Below the pieces are notes generated by a model. That model did not search any database. It saw nothing but the letters and a program-made list of their open reading frames with translations, and was not told the origin of the DNA. Both the position numbers and the translations under genes were made by a program. A stretch of 64,000 nucleotides of DNA from Acanthosepion lycidas (Eukaryota; Mollusca; Cephalopoda; Sepiida; Sepiidae): positions 80,552,122-80,616,121 of the forward strand of contig OZ010603.1 in assembly GCA_963932145.1 (NCBI GenBank). Direction: 5' to 3'. Positions 9,911 to 20,960 of the stretch are shown piece after piece. Each line of letters opens with the position of its first letter. Position 1 is the stretch's first letter.

Positions 9911-10454
9911 AGTGACTCCTATTATTATTATTAATATCATTATTATTATCATCATTATCATTATGATTATTATTATTATTATCATTATGATTATTATTAT
10001 TAGAAATATTACCGTTATCAATATTTTATTACCGTTATCATTATTATTATTATTACTACTATTATTACTATTTATCATTATTGTTATTGTCATTGTCATT
10101 ATTATTACCTTTATTATCATTATCATTGTCATTATCATTGTCATTAATGTTACTATTACCATTATAATCAATATCATTATTATCCTTATCATTATTATTA
10201 ATATCATCATTATCATTTTCCTTATTATTATTAGAATTATTACCGTTATCATTATTATTGTCATCATTATTATTTTTCATTATTACTATTTATCATTATT
10301 ATAGTTATTATTAGTAGTATTGGTATTATTATCATTATTACTATTTATCATTATTATTATTGCCATTGTTATTGTTAATATTATTATCTTTATCATCATT
10401 ATCATTATTAATATTATCATTGTCATGATTACTATTATCATTATTATCATTATC

Positions 10455-10507
<53 letters not shown>

Positions 10508-10522
10508 CATTATTATTTTATT
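9911..10522. repeat. ATT-rich degenerate trinucleotide tract
   Basis: About 610 bp of (ATT)n with frequent ATC, GTT and ACT variants, ending in a pure (ATT)n run (about 10457-10506). The III/NNN/MIMI frames on either strand are artefacts of the composition. Confidence 0.95.
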
Positions 10523-12600
10523 TCCTTTAGTTTCTGGTGTATACTCATTTCTTTCCGGGTCCAGAGATCTAAAGACAGAAATAGCATAATGACATGTTCA
10601 ACTGAACAGTTTTGTAACAAAAATTACCCATATTTTACGAATATAAAGCTATTTGTAAAGTATGGGCTGTAAATGTGAGAATAATGTTTTGTATTTCGTT
10701 GAGTCTTGCGCTACCAGGGATCCCTTTAATGGGTCTATTTAAATGCCTTAATAGCAAAGTTAGTTCGTCGGTTTCGAAATAGCAAAATAAAAGGTTGGTA
10801 GGTTGGTTTAGGCGTCGAAACAGTATAGTAAAGCTAGCTTGGTAGTTTTAGGATTAGAAATAACAAAGTAAAGTCAGTTTTGTTGGTCTAGGAATCAAAA
10901 TAGCAAAGCAAAGATGGGTTATTTGGTCTAGGTGACGTAATAGAAAAGTAAATTGGTTGATCTATGCGTCCTTATAGCAAAGTCAAACCTGGTTTGTTGA
11001 TCTAGGCGTCGTAATATTAAAGTAAAGCCGGGTTGGTAGGTCTAGGCGTCGTGATAGCAAAGTAAATCCGGTTTGGTTTGTCTAGGCGTCGTAATAGCAA
11101 AATAAAGCCGAGTTTGTTGGTTTAGGCGTCGTAATAGCAAAGTAAACCCCGTTTGGTTGGTCTAGGCGTCGTAAGAGCAAATAACAGACGAGTTTGTTGA
11201 TCTAGGCGTCGTAACAGCAAAGTAAACCCCGTTTGGTTGGTCTAGGCGTCGTAATAGCAAAGTAAAGCCGGGTTGGTTGATTTAGGCGTCGTAATAGCAA
11301 ATTAAAGCCGAGTGGTTTGGTCTAGGCGTTGTGAATAGGAAAGTAAAGCCGGGTTGATTGGTCTAGGCGTCGTAATAGCAAAGTAAAGCATCGTTGGTTT
11401 ATCTAGGCGTTGTAATAGCAAAGTAAACCCGGGTTGGTTGGTGTAGGCGTCGTAATAGCAAAGTAAAGCCGAGTTGGTTGGCCTAGGCGTCGTAATAGCA
11501 AAGTAAACCCGTGTTGGTTGGTATAGGCGTCGTAATAGTAAAGTAAAGTCGGGTTTGTTTGGTCTAAGCGTCCTAATATCAAAGTAAATCCGTGTTGGTT
11601 TGTCTAGGCGTCGTAAGAGCAAATAACAGACGGGTTTGTTGATCTAGGCGTCGTAACAGCAAAGTAAACCCCGTTTGGTTGGTCTAGGCGTCGTAATAGC
11701 AAAGTAAAGCCGGGTTGGTTGGTCTAGGCGTCGTAATAGCAAAGTAAATCTGACTTGGTTCGTCTAGGCGTCGTAATAGCAAAGTAAAGCCGGGTTGATT
11801 GGTCTGGGCATCGTAATAGCAAAGTAAAGCCGGGTTGGTTTGTCTAGGCGTCGTAATATCAAAGAAAAGCAGGGTTGGTTGGTCTAGGTGACGTAATATC
11901 AAAGTAAAGCCCAGTTGGTTCGTCTAGGCGTCGTAATAGCAAAGTAAACACGGTTTGGTTGGTCTAGGCCTCGTAATAGGAAATTAAAGTCGAGTTGTTT
12001 GGTCTAGGCGTCGTAATAGCAAAGTAAAGCCGGGTTGATTGGTCTAGGCGTCGTGAAAGCAAATTAAAGCCGGGTCGGTTTGTCTAGGCGTCGTAATATC
12101 AAAGTAAAGCCGTGTTGATTGGTCTAGGCGTCGTAATAGCAAAGTAAAGCCGGGTTGGCTTGTCTTGGCGTCGTAATATCAAATTAAAGCCGACTTTGTT
12201 GGTCTAGGCGTCGTAATAGCAAAGTAAAGGCGGGTTGGTTGATCTAGGCGTCGTAATAATAAATTAAAGCCGAGTTGTTTGGTCTAGGCTTCGTAATAGT
12301 AAAGTAAAGCTGAGTTGGTTCGTCAAAGCGTCGTAATAGCAAAGTAAAGCCGGTGTGGTTGGTCTAGGCGTCGTAATAGCAAAGTAAAGACGAGTTGGTT
12401 GGTCTTGGCGTCGTAATAACAATGTAAAGCTGGGTTGGTTGGTCTAGGCGTCGTAATAGCAAAGTAAACCCCGTTTCGTTGGTCTAGGCGTCGTAATAGG
12501 AAAGTAAAACTGGGTTGGTTGGATAAGGCGTCGTAATAGCAACGTAAAGCCCGGTTGATTGATCTGGGCGTCGTAATAGCAAAGTAAAGCCGGGTTGATT

Positions 12601-13080
12601 GGTCTGGGCGTCGTAATAGCAAAGTAAAGCCGCGTTGGTTTGTCTAGGCGTCGTAATATCAAAGTAAAGCCCAGTTGGTTGGTCTAGGCGTCGTAATAGG
12701 AAATTAAAGCTGCGTTGGTTGGTCTAGGCGCCGTAATAGCAAAGTAAAGACGGGTTGGTTGATTTAGGCGTCGTAATAGCAAATTAAAGCCGAGTTGTTT
12801 GGTCTAGGTGTCGTAATAGCAAAGTAAAGCCGGGTTGATTGGTCTAGGCGTCGTAATAGCAAAGTAAAGCCGCGTTGGTTTGTCTAGGCGTCGTAATATC
12901 AAAGTAAAGCCCAGTTGGTTGGTCTAGGCGTCGTAATAGGAAATTAAAGCTGCGTTGGTTGGTCTAGGCGCCGTAATAGCAAAGTAAAGACGGGTTGGTT
13001 GATTTAGGCGTCGTAATAGCAAATTAAAGCCGAGTTGTTTGGTCTAGGTGTCGTAATAGGAAAGTAAAGCCGGGTTGATT
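12601..13080. repeat. Sat40 block duplication, 240 bp (6 units) x 2
   Basis: 12601-12840 and 12841-13080 are nearly identical. Both carry the same rare variants in order: CGCGTTGGTTTG, AAGCCCAGTTGG, GGAAATTAAAGCTGCG, GGCGCCGTAATAG, GACGGGTTGG and CTAGGTGTCG. This marks a recent tandem exchange inside the array. Confidence 0.9.
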
Positions 13081-13140
13081 GGTCTAGGCGTCGTAATAGC
13101 AAATTAAAGCCGAGTTGGTTTGTCTAGGCGTCGTAATATC

Positions 13141-13700
13141 AAAGTAAATCCCGGTTGATTGGTCTAGGCGTCGTAATAGCAAAGTAAATCCGGGTTAGTT
13201 TGTCTAGGCGTCGTAATAGCAAATTAAAGCCGAGTTTGTTGGTCTAGGCGTCGTAATAGCAAAGTAAAGGCGGGTTGGTTGATCGAGGCGTCGTAATAAT
13301 AAATTAAAGCCGAGTTGTTTGGTCTAGGCTTCGTAATAGTAAAGTAAAGCTGAGTTGGTTCGTCAAAGCGTCGTAATAGCAAAGTAAAGCCGGTGTGGTT
13401 GGTCTAGGCGTCGTAATAGCAAAGTAAATCCCGGTTGATTGGCCTAGGCGTCGTAATAGCAAAGTAAATCCGGGTTAGTTTGTCTAGGCGTCGTAATAGC
13501 AAATTAAAGCCGAGTTTGTTGGTCTAGGCGTCGTAATAGCAAAGTAAAGGCGGGTTGGTTGATCGAGGCGTCGTAATAATAAATTAAAGCCGAGTTGTTT
13601 GGTCTAGGCTTCGTAATAGTAAAGTAAAGCTGAGTTGGTTCGTCAAAGCGTCGTAATAGCAAAGTAAAGCCGGTGTGGTTGGTCTAGGCGTCGTAATAGC
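13141..13700. repeat. Sat40 block duplication, 280 bp (7 units) x 2
   Basis: The variant series CCCGGTTGATT, CCGGGTTAGTTTG, AAGGCGGGTTGG, GATCGAGGCG, TAATAATAAATT, CTAGGCTTCG, CGTCAAAGCG and CCGGTGTGG occurs from 13141 and again 280 bp later. An older copy of the later half of the series lies at about 12181-12400. Confidence 0.88.
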
Positions 13701-14340
13701 AAAGTAAAGACGAGTTGGTTGGTCTTGGCGTCGTAATAGCAAGGTAAAGCTGGGTTGGTTCGTCTAGGCGTCGTAATAGCAAAGTAAAGCCGGGTTGATT
13801 GGTCTGGGCGTCGTAACAGCAAAGTAAACCCCGTTTGGTTGGTCTAGGCGTCGTAATAGCAAAGTAATGCCGGTTTGGTTGGTCTAGGCGTCGTAATAGC
13901 AAATTAAAGCCGAGTTTGTTGGTCTAGGCGTCGTAATAGTAAAGTAAACCCCGTTTTCTTGGTCTAGGTGTCGTGATCGCAAAGTAATGCCGGGTTTGTT
14001 GATCTAGGCGTCGTCATAGCAAATTAAAGCCGAGTTGTTTGGTCTAGGCGTCGTAATATCAAAGTAAACTGAGATGGTTCGTCTAGGCGTCGTAATAGCA
14101 AAGTAAACCCCGTTTGGTTAATCTAGGCGTCGTATAGGAAATTAAAGCTGGGTTGGTTGGTGTAGGTGGCGTAATAGCAAAGTAAAACCGGGTTGGTTGA
14201 TCTAGGCGTTGTAATAGCAAATTAAAGGCGAGTTGTTTGGCCTAGGCGTCGTAATAGCAAAGTAATGCCGGGTTGATTGGTCTAGGCGTCGTAATAGCAA
14301 ATTAAAGCCGAGTTGTTTGGTCTTGGCGTCGTAATAGCAA

Positions 14341-14820
14341 AGTAAAGCAGCGTTGGTTTGTCTAGGCGTCGTAATAGTAAATTAAAGCCGAGTTTGTTGG
14401 TCTAGGCGTCGTAATAGCAAAGTAAAGCCGAGTTGGTTCGTCTACGCGTCGTAATAGCAAAGTAAACCCTCTGTCGTTGGTCTAGGTGTCGTAATAGCAA
14501 ATTAAAGCCGAGTTGTTTGGTCTAGGCGTTGTAATAGCAAAGTAAAGCTGAGTTGGTTCGTCTAGGCGTCGTAATAGCAAAGTAAAGCCGGGTTGGTTTG
14601 TCTAGGCGTCGTAATAGTAAATTAAAGCCGAGTTTGTTGGTCTAGGCGTCGTAATAGCAAAGTAAAGCCGAGTTGGTTCGTCTACGCGTCGTAATAGCAA
14701 AGTAAACCCTGTGTCGTTGGTCTAGGTTTCGTAATAGCAAATTAAAGCCGAGTTGTTTGGTCTAGGCGTTGTAATAGCAAAGTAAAGCTGAGTTGGTTCG
14801 TCTAGGCGTCGTAATAGCAA
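14341..14820. repeat. Sat40 block duplication, 240 bp (6 units) x 2
   Basis: The markers TAGTAAATTAAAGCCG, CGTCTACGCGTCG and TGTCGTTGGTCTAGGT recur at a 240-bp offset (14341 and 14581 onward), with only single-base differences. Confidence 0.88.
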
Positions 14821-15118
14821 AGTAAAGCCGGGTTGGTTTGTCTAGGCGTCGTAATAGCAAATTAAAGCCGAGTTTGTTGGTCTAGGCGTCGTAATAGCAA
14901 AGTAAACCCCGTTTGGTTGGTCTAGGCGTCATGATAGCAAAGTAAAGCTTGGTTGGTTGATTTAGGCGTCGTAATAGCAAAGTAAAGCCGGGTTGGTAGG
15001 TCTAGGAATCGTAATAGCAAATTAAACCCGTGTTGGTTGGTCTAGACGTCGTATTAGCAAAGTAAAGCCGGGCTGGTTGGTCTCTGCGTCGCAATAGCAA
15101 ATTAAACCGGGTTGGTTA

Positions 15119-15257
15119 ACTCATATTGAGGTGTTAAACTATCACGATATGAACATTTCATATCTATCAACCACAATGTGAACAATATTTGAAATTACGC
15201 AAAATTTTGTTTGTTTTTAATAATCGACTTCACTTTGTAATCTTTCTTACTCTTATT

Positions 15258-15289
<32 letters not shown>

Positions 15290-15540
15290 GCTTTCTCCTT
15301 ATCATCTTCGATATCATTGTCTTCTCTTTCTACAAATTAATCTTATTCTTGCCCTTTTTCCTAATTTTTCTTCTTTACCTTTCTTCTACCCTTCAGACAT
15401 ATCCCCCTTCTATCTTTTTTCCTATATTTCATTTTCCCCTCCTCCTCTCCTTCTTCTTCCTTTTCCATGTCCCTATTACTATTAGTGTCCTCCGTCGACA
15501 ACTTTACCTTCGTCTTCTCTTTGTATTCTTCCTTTTCTTT
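15119..15540. other. Pyrimidine-rich unique DNA with short (ATT)n
   Basis: After the Sat40 edge there is about 140 bp of ordinary sequence, an (ATT)n run at 15260-15290, then TTC/CCT-rich DNA. Long L/F/S-rich frames reflect the composition. Confidence 0.6.
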
Positions 15541-15564
15541 TTCTTTTTCTTCTTCTTCTGTAGC

Positions 15565-15611
<47 letters not shown>

Positions 15612-16035
15612 GCCCTTCTTCCCAGTTTTTTCTTATTTGCCTTCTTGTCCTCATGCATATCCCTCCGTTTACCCTTCTTCTTCTTCTTCTTCTTCTTCTT
15701 CTTCTTTTTCTTCTTCTTCTTCTTCTTCTTCTTCTTCTTCTTCTTCTTCTTCTTCTCCTCCTCTTCCTTCGCTCTCTTCTTGGCTATCTTCATCTCCTCC
15801 TTTATATCATAACTGTTTCTCTCCATTGTTATTGTGGCTTTTCATTCCTATGATCATGATGATGATCATCATTGCTGCCACCAATTCAGATATTAATTTT
15901 AATATAATCATTGGATGAGACTCAACTGTTGTATTAATGGCTTCAAAAGAGGTTCGAACTAACGATGGAGGAAAAAATAGTCAAACTTTTATCTCCATTT
16001 TCAGTTCAGAAAGATAATATTTGTGATTGTATTTC
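15541..16035 (+). repeat. Direct duplication, left copy (about 495 bp)
   Basis: This copy contains (TTC)n, TGTAGC, (ATT)n, GCCCTTCTTCCCAG, a long (TTC)n tract at 15676-15755, a unique block around CTATGATCATGATGATGATC, and ends TTTGTGATTGTATTTC. The same order recurs at 16062-16494. The unique parts of the copies are about 98% identical; the microsatellites differ in length. Confidence 0.9.
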
Positions 16036-16061
16036 TAACTTCTTCTTTATTATTGTCGTCG

Positions 16062-16064
16062 TCG

Positions 16065-16095
<31 letters not shown>

Positions 16096-16494
16096 CTGTA
16101 GCTTATTATTATTATTATTGTTGCCCTTCTTCGCAGTTTTTTCTTATTTGCCTTCTTCTCCTCATGCATATCCCCTCCGTTTACCCTTCTTCTTCTTCTT
16201 CTTCTCCTACTCCTCCTCCTCTTCCTTCGCTCTCTTCTTGGCTATCTTCATCTCCCCCTTTATATCATAACTGTTTCTCTCCATTGTTACTGTGGCTTTT
16301 TATTCCTATGATCATGATGATGATCATCATTGCTGCCATCAATTCAGATATTAATTTTAATATAATCATTGGATGAGACTCAACTGTTGTATTAATGGCT
16401 TCAAAAGAGGTTCGAACCAACGTTGGAGGAAAAAAATAGTCAAACTTTTATCTCCATTTTCAGTTCAGAAAGATAATATTTGTGATTGTATTTC
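16062..16494 (+). repeat. Direct duplication, right copy (about 430 bp)
   Basis: Same marker order as the left copy with much shorter (ATT)n and (TTC)n tracts. It ends at the same TTTGTGATTGTATTTC and then enters unrelated DNA (CCGCCTCGCC). The junction between the copies is a (TTC)n run, so misalignment at TTC tracts is a likely cause. Confidence 0.9.
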
Positions 16495-17006
16495 CCGCCT
16501 CGCCAACCTTATGCTTCTTATCCCTTGATTCTTACGAAATCTTCTTTCGAGGGGGAAAAAGATGGATACGCCGGAAAGTACATTGCCAAAAAAGCAAAAG
16601 AAATCTGAACGAAATAAAAAATATCTAATAATGAAAAGCTTCGTGATGGTTACAGAAGCATTTTTCTACCTTGATTTAATTTTTTCTATCTTGGTATCTG
16701 TTTTTTTTTTTATTTTATTTTTTTTTTTGGCTGTTTCCCTATTGAAAGTTAATCAAATTTTGTTTAGCATCAAAGTGACTAGCTTACAAAAAATTGGAAA
16801 GAAACGTAATAAAGAAAAAAGTATTTTGATGTCTTAGGGGCAGATCTGTATTCGTAGCTAGACGACAATTGACAGCCAAGTTCAATTGTGTAAAAAAAAA
16901 AAAAATGAATGAAGATATCGAAAAAGAGCCTTGATGGGTGGGGGAATAGGAAAAAGTATGACTTAGGGATATAAATGGTGAATCTTGATTCTAGTTGTTA
17001 AAAATG

Positions 17007-17010
<4 letters not shown>
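16495..17010. other. Unique DNA, no supported gene
   Basis: A 91-codon frame (16562-16837) has a Lys-rich start and a hydrophobic F/L-rich middle, but T runs explain the latter and it resembles no family I know. I do not call it a gene. Confidence 0.5.

Positions 17011-17067
<57 letters not shown>
17011..17067. repeat. (TA)n microsatellite
   Basis: About 28 TA units. Confidence 0.97.
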
Positions 17068-17072
<5 letters not shown>

Positions 17073-17227
17073 TAGCTTTTGGAGAGAAAAAAACAAAAAA
17101 TATCTAACGTCGCTTGTAGTAAATGATGACATCTTCGACTAAAAAAGCACACGGGTTGACAATGAGGTTGCTACTCTTTCATTACGGTAGGGGGCTAACC
17201 AGATAGTAAAAACCGCTCCCGGGAGTG

Positions 17228-17251
17228 AGTGAGTGAGAGAGAGAGAGAGAG

Positions 17252-17296
<45 letters not shown>
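17228..17296. repeat. (GAGT)-(GA)n-(GATA)n-(GA)n microsatellite
   Basis: GAGTGAGTGAGTGAGAGAGA, then GATAGATAGATAGATA, then GA units, ending GAGGGTGG. Confidence 0.97.
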
Positions 17297-17298
<2 letters not shown>

Positions 17299-17403
17299 GG
17301 CGGTAGAGAGGGGGAATTTTGATACCAAGAATAGAATACTTCGGTGAAACTAATAATGGATGTACAAGCTATAAAAAATGAGAATGAGCGAGTGGGTGGT
17401 AAT

Positions 17404-17614
17404 CACAGAGAAGAAGGAAAGTAAAAGAAAAAGAAAGAAAAAGAAGTTAGGATGGAAAGAAAGAAAGAAGGAAAGAAAGACAAAGCGAAATAAAGAAAAA
17501 GAAAGAATGAAAGAACAGAATAAAGAATGAAACGTGGTAGAAAAGAAAAAAAAGAATGAATGAAAAAAAGAACGGAGGGAGTAAATAAATAAATAAGTAA
17601 ATAAATGAAGAAAT

Positions 17615-17650
<36 letters not shown>

Positions 17651-17889
17651 AAAAATAAATAAATGAACGGATCAATGAATGAAAGAGTGTGGGAAAGAAA
17701 TGAAGGATAAATAAAATGTATGAAAAGAAAGCGACAGAAAGTACGAAGGATACAATAGAAAGAAAGAAAGAAAGGAAGAAAGAAAGAAAGAAAGAAAGAA
17801 ACAGAAGAAAACTGGAAGGAAAGAAAAAGAGAGAAAGGAAAAAGAATGGAAGACAAAAATAAATAAAGAACCGAGGAAAGAAAAAGAGA

Positions 17890-17930
<41 letters not shown>

Positions 17931-18001
17931 AGGCGGGAGTGAAGAAAAGGAAGAAAACTGGAAAGAAAAATAAAGAAAGAAATCGGTAAAGAAAGCAGGA
18001 C

Positions 18002-18040
<39 letters not shown>

Positions 18041-18042
18041 AG
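17404..18042 (+). repeat. GAAA-rich polypurine tract, about 640 bp
   Basis: The plus strand is almost all purine: (GAAA)n runs at 17622-17651, 17758-17800, 17893-17930 and 18003-18040, joined by A/G-rich degenerate DNA and (AAAT)n at 17584-17612. The F/S/L-rich minus-strand frames (up to 275 codons) come from this composition and have no domain. Long mirror-symmetric purine runs of this kind can form triplex DNA. Confidence 0.93.
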
Positions 18043-18437
18043 GAAGGGTCGAAATTGGAAGTGGGGAAGTAAATGGCCCTGAGACTTTTGATTATGAGCA
18101 ACAAAAGCTTGGAGAAATCAAGCCTCTGAAAGAAAGGAAGGAAATATGGCAAAAATGGCGGACAAGAGACATATGTAATTTGTGTTCGAAACATGCCCGA
18201 AGGCGGGAATACGTTTACCACAAGTTGCAACAGACGACAAATATCATTATTGATGATTTGGCTTTTGTTATTGTTGTTTTGTAGTTGCTGCCATTGTTAA
18301 AATTTCTATTTTATTGAATAATGTACTTTTGCATTATTCTTAATATTAATGTAGCCGACAATATTGAATCAGTATTATCGTTCTTTAGTGTTATTATAGT
18401 CCTTCTTTGCTATCTCGCTAAAAATATCCATTTCCTC
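18043..18437. other. Unique DNA, nothing recognised
   Basis: Mixed sequence between the purine tract and the (ATT)n tracts. No supported gene or repeat. Confidence 0.5.
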
Positions 18438-18457
18438 TATTATTACTATTATTATTA

Positions 18458-18507
<50 letters not shown>

Positions 18508-18556
18508 TTTCTTCTTAGCTACCTTCATCTTCTTCTACATCTCCGTCTCACTATTA

Positions 18557-18594
<38 letters not shown>

Positions 18595-18693
18595 TTATGC
18601 TTCTTGTTGTTGTTGTTCATCTTCTTCTCATTATTGTCGTTTTCTTCGACTTTTCCTTGGCTACCTTCGTCTGCTACATCTTTTTCTCCTCAC

Positions 18694-18739
<46 letters not shown>

Positions 18740-18740
18740 T
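18438..18740. repeat. Three (ATT)n tracts with short TTC-rich spacers
   Basis: (ATT)n at about 18438-18508, 18555-18596 and 18693-18740. The spacers share a degenerate CTTCTTAGCTACCTTC / CTTGGCTACCTTCGTC word, suggesting small local duplications. Confidence 0.92.
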
Positions 18741-19327
18741 TCCTTCTTAGTAACATTGTTTGTTTTGTTGTCCAGATCATCTTATTTCTTGCCTTACTCT
18801 TATCTATATAATACCAAAAGTCTGGTTTTGTATATTTGTATTTAATGAACCAAAATGCCGCCTTCTAGCCAAACGTATTGTAAGAGGTTTCCCCTAAAAT
18901 GTGATAACTTTAAAAAAAAAAAAAAATATGGGAAATTAGAAACATTAGAAACATTAGAGGATCGACGGTCTCACTTAAAATAAAAAAATATGAACAAAAA
19001 TAAAACAAACAAAAAAAAAAAAAGCAAAGTGAAACACAATTTTCCAAGGCAGATAACTATGACATGCTAATTAAAGATCAGACTATCATTGATTTGTTTT
19101 TTCCTTTTTCTATGTGGCGCATCCCTTTATGGGCGCTCCGCAAAATTCTATCTCTTGAGGATCTGTGAAGTTTTTTCCCCTTTGCTAGGGCCCCGGTCCC
19201 GGTTCTGCATTTCAAAGAACAGTGAATGGAAGTGATAATAACAAGACAAAAATTGGTAAGATTTACACAGGAGAGGAGAAATTTGGAAAGCCGTGATCGC
19301 AATTATCATAAAGGTAAACATCACAAA
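18741..19327. other. Unique AT-rich DNA with A runs
   Basis: A-rich tracts at 18911-18926 and 18980-19024. A GC-richer patch at 19110-19205 contains small self-complementary words (GGCGC...GCGCTCC) but I cannot make it into a known RNA. No gene is supported. Confidence 0.5.
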
Positions 19328-19376
19328 GAAGAAGAAGAAGAAGAAGAAGAAGAAGAAGAAGAAAAAGAAGAAGAAA
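19328..19376. repeat. (GAA)n microsatellite
   Basis: About 15 GAA units with one GAAA interruption. Confidence 0.96.
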
Positions 19377-19640
19377 ATATTTAGCCGCAAAAAATAGATT
19401 CCTTTTTTATTTGTTTTATTTTTTAAATATCCATAGTTGTGATGGAGCAAATTAAATGATTCTAGTTATTTCTATTTTTTTGAGAATAACAGGAGTTATC
19501 AAAAGAGACATAATGAGAGTAAGTGCCCTTAATGTTCCAGCACTTTACTCAATAACATTGGATTTATTTAGTTATACAGCCAATCAATTCTAAGAGGAAC
19601 AGATTACCTATCACGATTTAAGAGGATGGAATGAAAAGAC

Positions 19641-19829
19641 TATGGGTATACAATGAAGGAGTGAGGCTAAAACTGAAAACTTGCATTAATTCCAATATAT
19701 CTTATTAATAACTACATTGTTTCTTACCAGGTAGGTGTGTGGATTTAAATGTCAATAGGCTGACCGAGTTAAGCTGAAGCTGTGAACACTTTAATTATTT
19801 TCAATACTTCTTAATAATACCTGCTTTGT
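19641..19829 (+). repeat. Decayed left edge of Sat115
   Basis: Two strongly diverged monomers are recognisable by ACATTGTTTCTTACCAGGTA, AATGTCAATAGG, GAAGCTGTGAAC and ATTATTTTCAATACTTC in the right order and spacing. Marginal monomers usually escape homogenisation, so this fits a true array boundary and not an assembly break. Confidence 0.8.
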
Positions 19830-20519
19830 TTCGTAACAGGATTTCGGGTTGGTTGAAATGTCCATAGGTTGAATATGGAGTGAAGCCAAAGCTCCGAACT
19901 ATTCAATACATAATTTTCAATATTCCTGAAGATATATGCATGTTTCTTAACAGATTTCAGGGTTGGTTGAAATGTCCATAGGTTGAATATGGAGTGAAGC
20001 CAAAGCTCCGAACTCTTCAATGCATTATTTTCAATTATCCTGAAGATATCTGCATTGTTTCTTAACAGGTTTTCGGGTTGGTTGAAATGTCCATAGGTTG
20101 AATATCGAGTGAAGCCAAAGCTCCGAACTCTTCAATGCAATATATTCAATATTCCTGAAGATATCTGCATTGTTTCTTAACAGGTTTTCGGGTTGGTTGA
20201 AATGTCCATAGATTGAATATGGAGTGAAGCAAAAGCTCCGAACTCTTCAATGCATTATATTCAATATTCCTGAAGATATCTGGATTGTTTCGTAACAGGT
20301 TTTCGGGTTGGCTGAAATGTCCATAGGTTGAATATGGAGTGAAGCCAAAGCTCCGAAAACTTCAATGCATAATTTTCAATAATCATGAAGATATCTGCAT
20401 TGTTTCGTAACAGATTTTCGGGCTGTTTGAAATGTCCATAGGTTGAATATGGAGTGAAGCCAAAGCTCCGAACTCTTCAATGCATTATTTTCAATATTAC
20501 TGAAGATATCTGCATTGTT

Positions 20520-20960
20520 TCTTAACAGGTTTTCGGGTTGGTTGAAATGTCCATAGGTTGAATATGGAGTGAAGGCAAAGCTCCGAACTCTTCAATGCAT
20601 TATTTTCAATAATCCTGAAGATATGTGCATTGTTTCTTAACAGGTTTTCGGGTTTGTTGAAATGTCCATAGGTTCAATATGGAGTGAAGCCAAAGCTCCG
20701 AACTCTTCAATGCATTATTTTCAATACGCCTGAAGATATGTGCATTGTTTCTTAACATGTTTTCGGGTTTGTTGAAATGTCCATAGGTTGAATATGGAGT
20801 GAAGCCAAATCTCCGAAAACTTCAATGCATTATTTTCAATAATCCTGAAGATATCTGCATTGTTTCATAAGAGGTTTTCGGGTTGGTTGAAATGTCCATA
20901 GGTTGAATATGGAGTGAAGCCAAAGCTCCGATCTCTTCAATGCATTATTTTCAATATTCC
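20520..20960 (+). repeat. Sat115 block, offset 2184 bp to 22704-23144
   Basis: The marker series GAAGGCAAAG, GATATGTGCATTG, GGGTTTGTTG, GGTTCAATATGG, AATACGCCTG, AACATGTTTTCGGG, CAAATCTCCG and TTTCATAAGAGG appears in both places, with GAAGGC at 20571 and 22755. The offset equals 19 monomers minus 1 bp. Confidence 0.85.

Larger units (their letters stand above)
10741..15118. repeat. Sat40: 40-bp satellite, about 109 tandem copies
   Basis: The consensus unit reads GGTCTAGGCGTCGTAATAGC then AAAGTAAAGCCGGGTTGGTT, head to tail, in constant register for over 4.3 kb. Units at the edges (10741-11000, 15060-15118) are strongly diverged; those inside differ mostly at CAAAG/CAAAT, TAATAGC/TAATATC and in the GGGTTGGTTGG part (GATT, TGTTT, CGTC variants). 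Because 40 is not a multiple of 3, minus-strand frames cycle through all phases and give a 40-residue pseudo-protein period every 3 units. These frames are not genes. No unrelated insertion interrupts the array. Confidence 0.97.

Noticed and set aside
9701-10589. Ile/Asn/Met-rich frames up to 188 codons
   Set aside because: They arise from the ATT-rich trinucleotide tract and have no domain, start context or phase preference.
11302-13902. Repeat-protein-like minus-strand frames with a 40-residue period
   Set aside because: The period is just three 40-bp Sat40 units. The three reading phases encode different peptides, and frames end wherever CTAG or similar changes occur.
16562-16837. 91-codon frame with a hydrophobic middle
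   Set aside because: The hydrophobic part is encoded by T runs, and there is no homology or gene structure around it.
15189-18230. Leu/Ser/Phe/Lys-rich frames up to 275 codons
   Set aside because: Explained by TTC, ATT and GAAA low-complexity DNA; opposite-strand frames are equally open.
19110-19205. GC-richer patch as a possible structured RNA
   Set aside because: Only short self-complementary words are present, and no known RNA family pattern fits.
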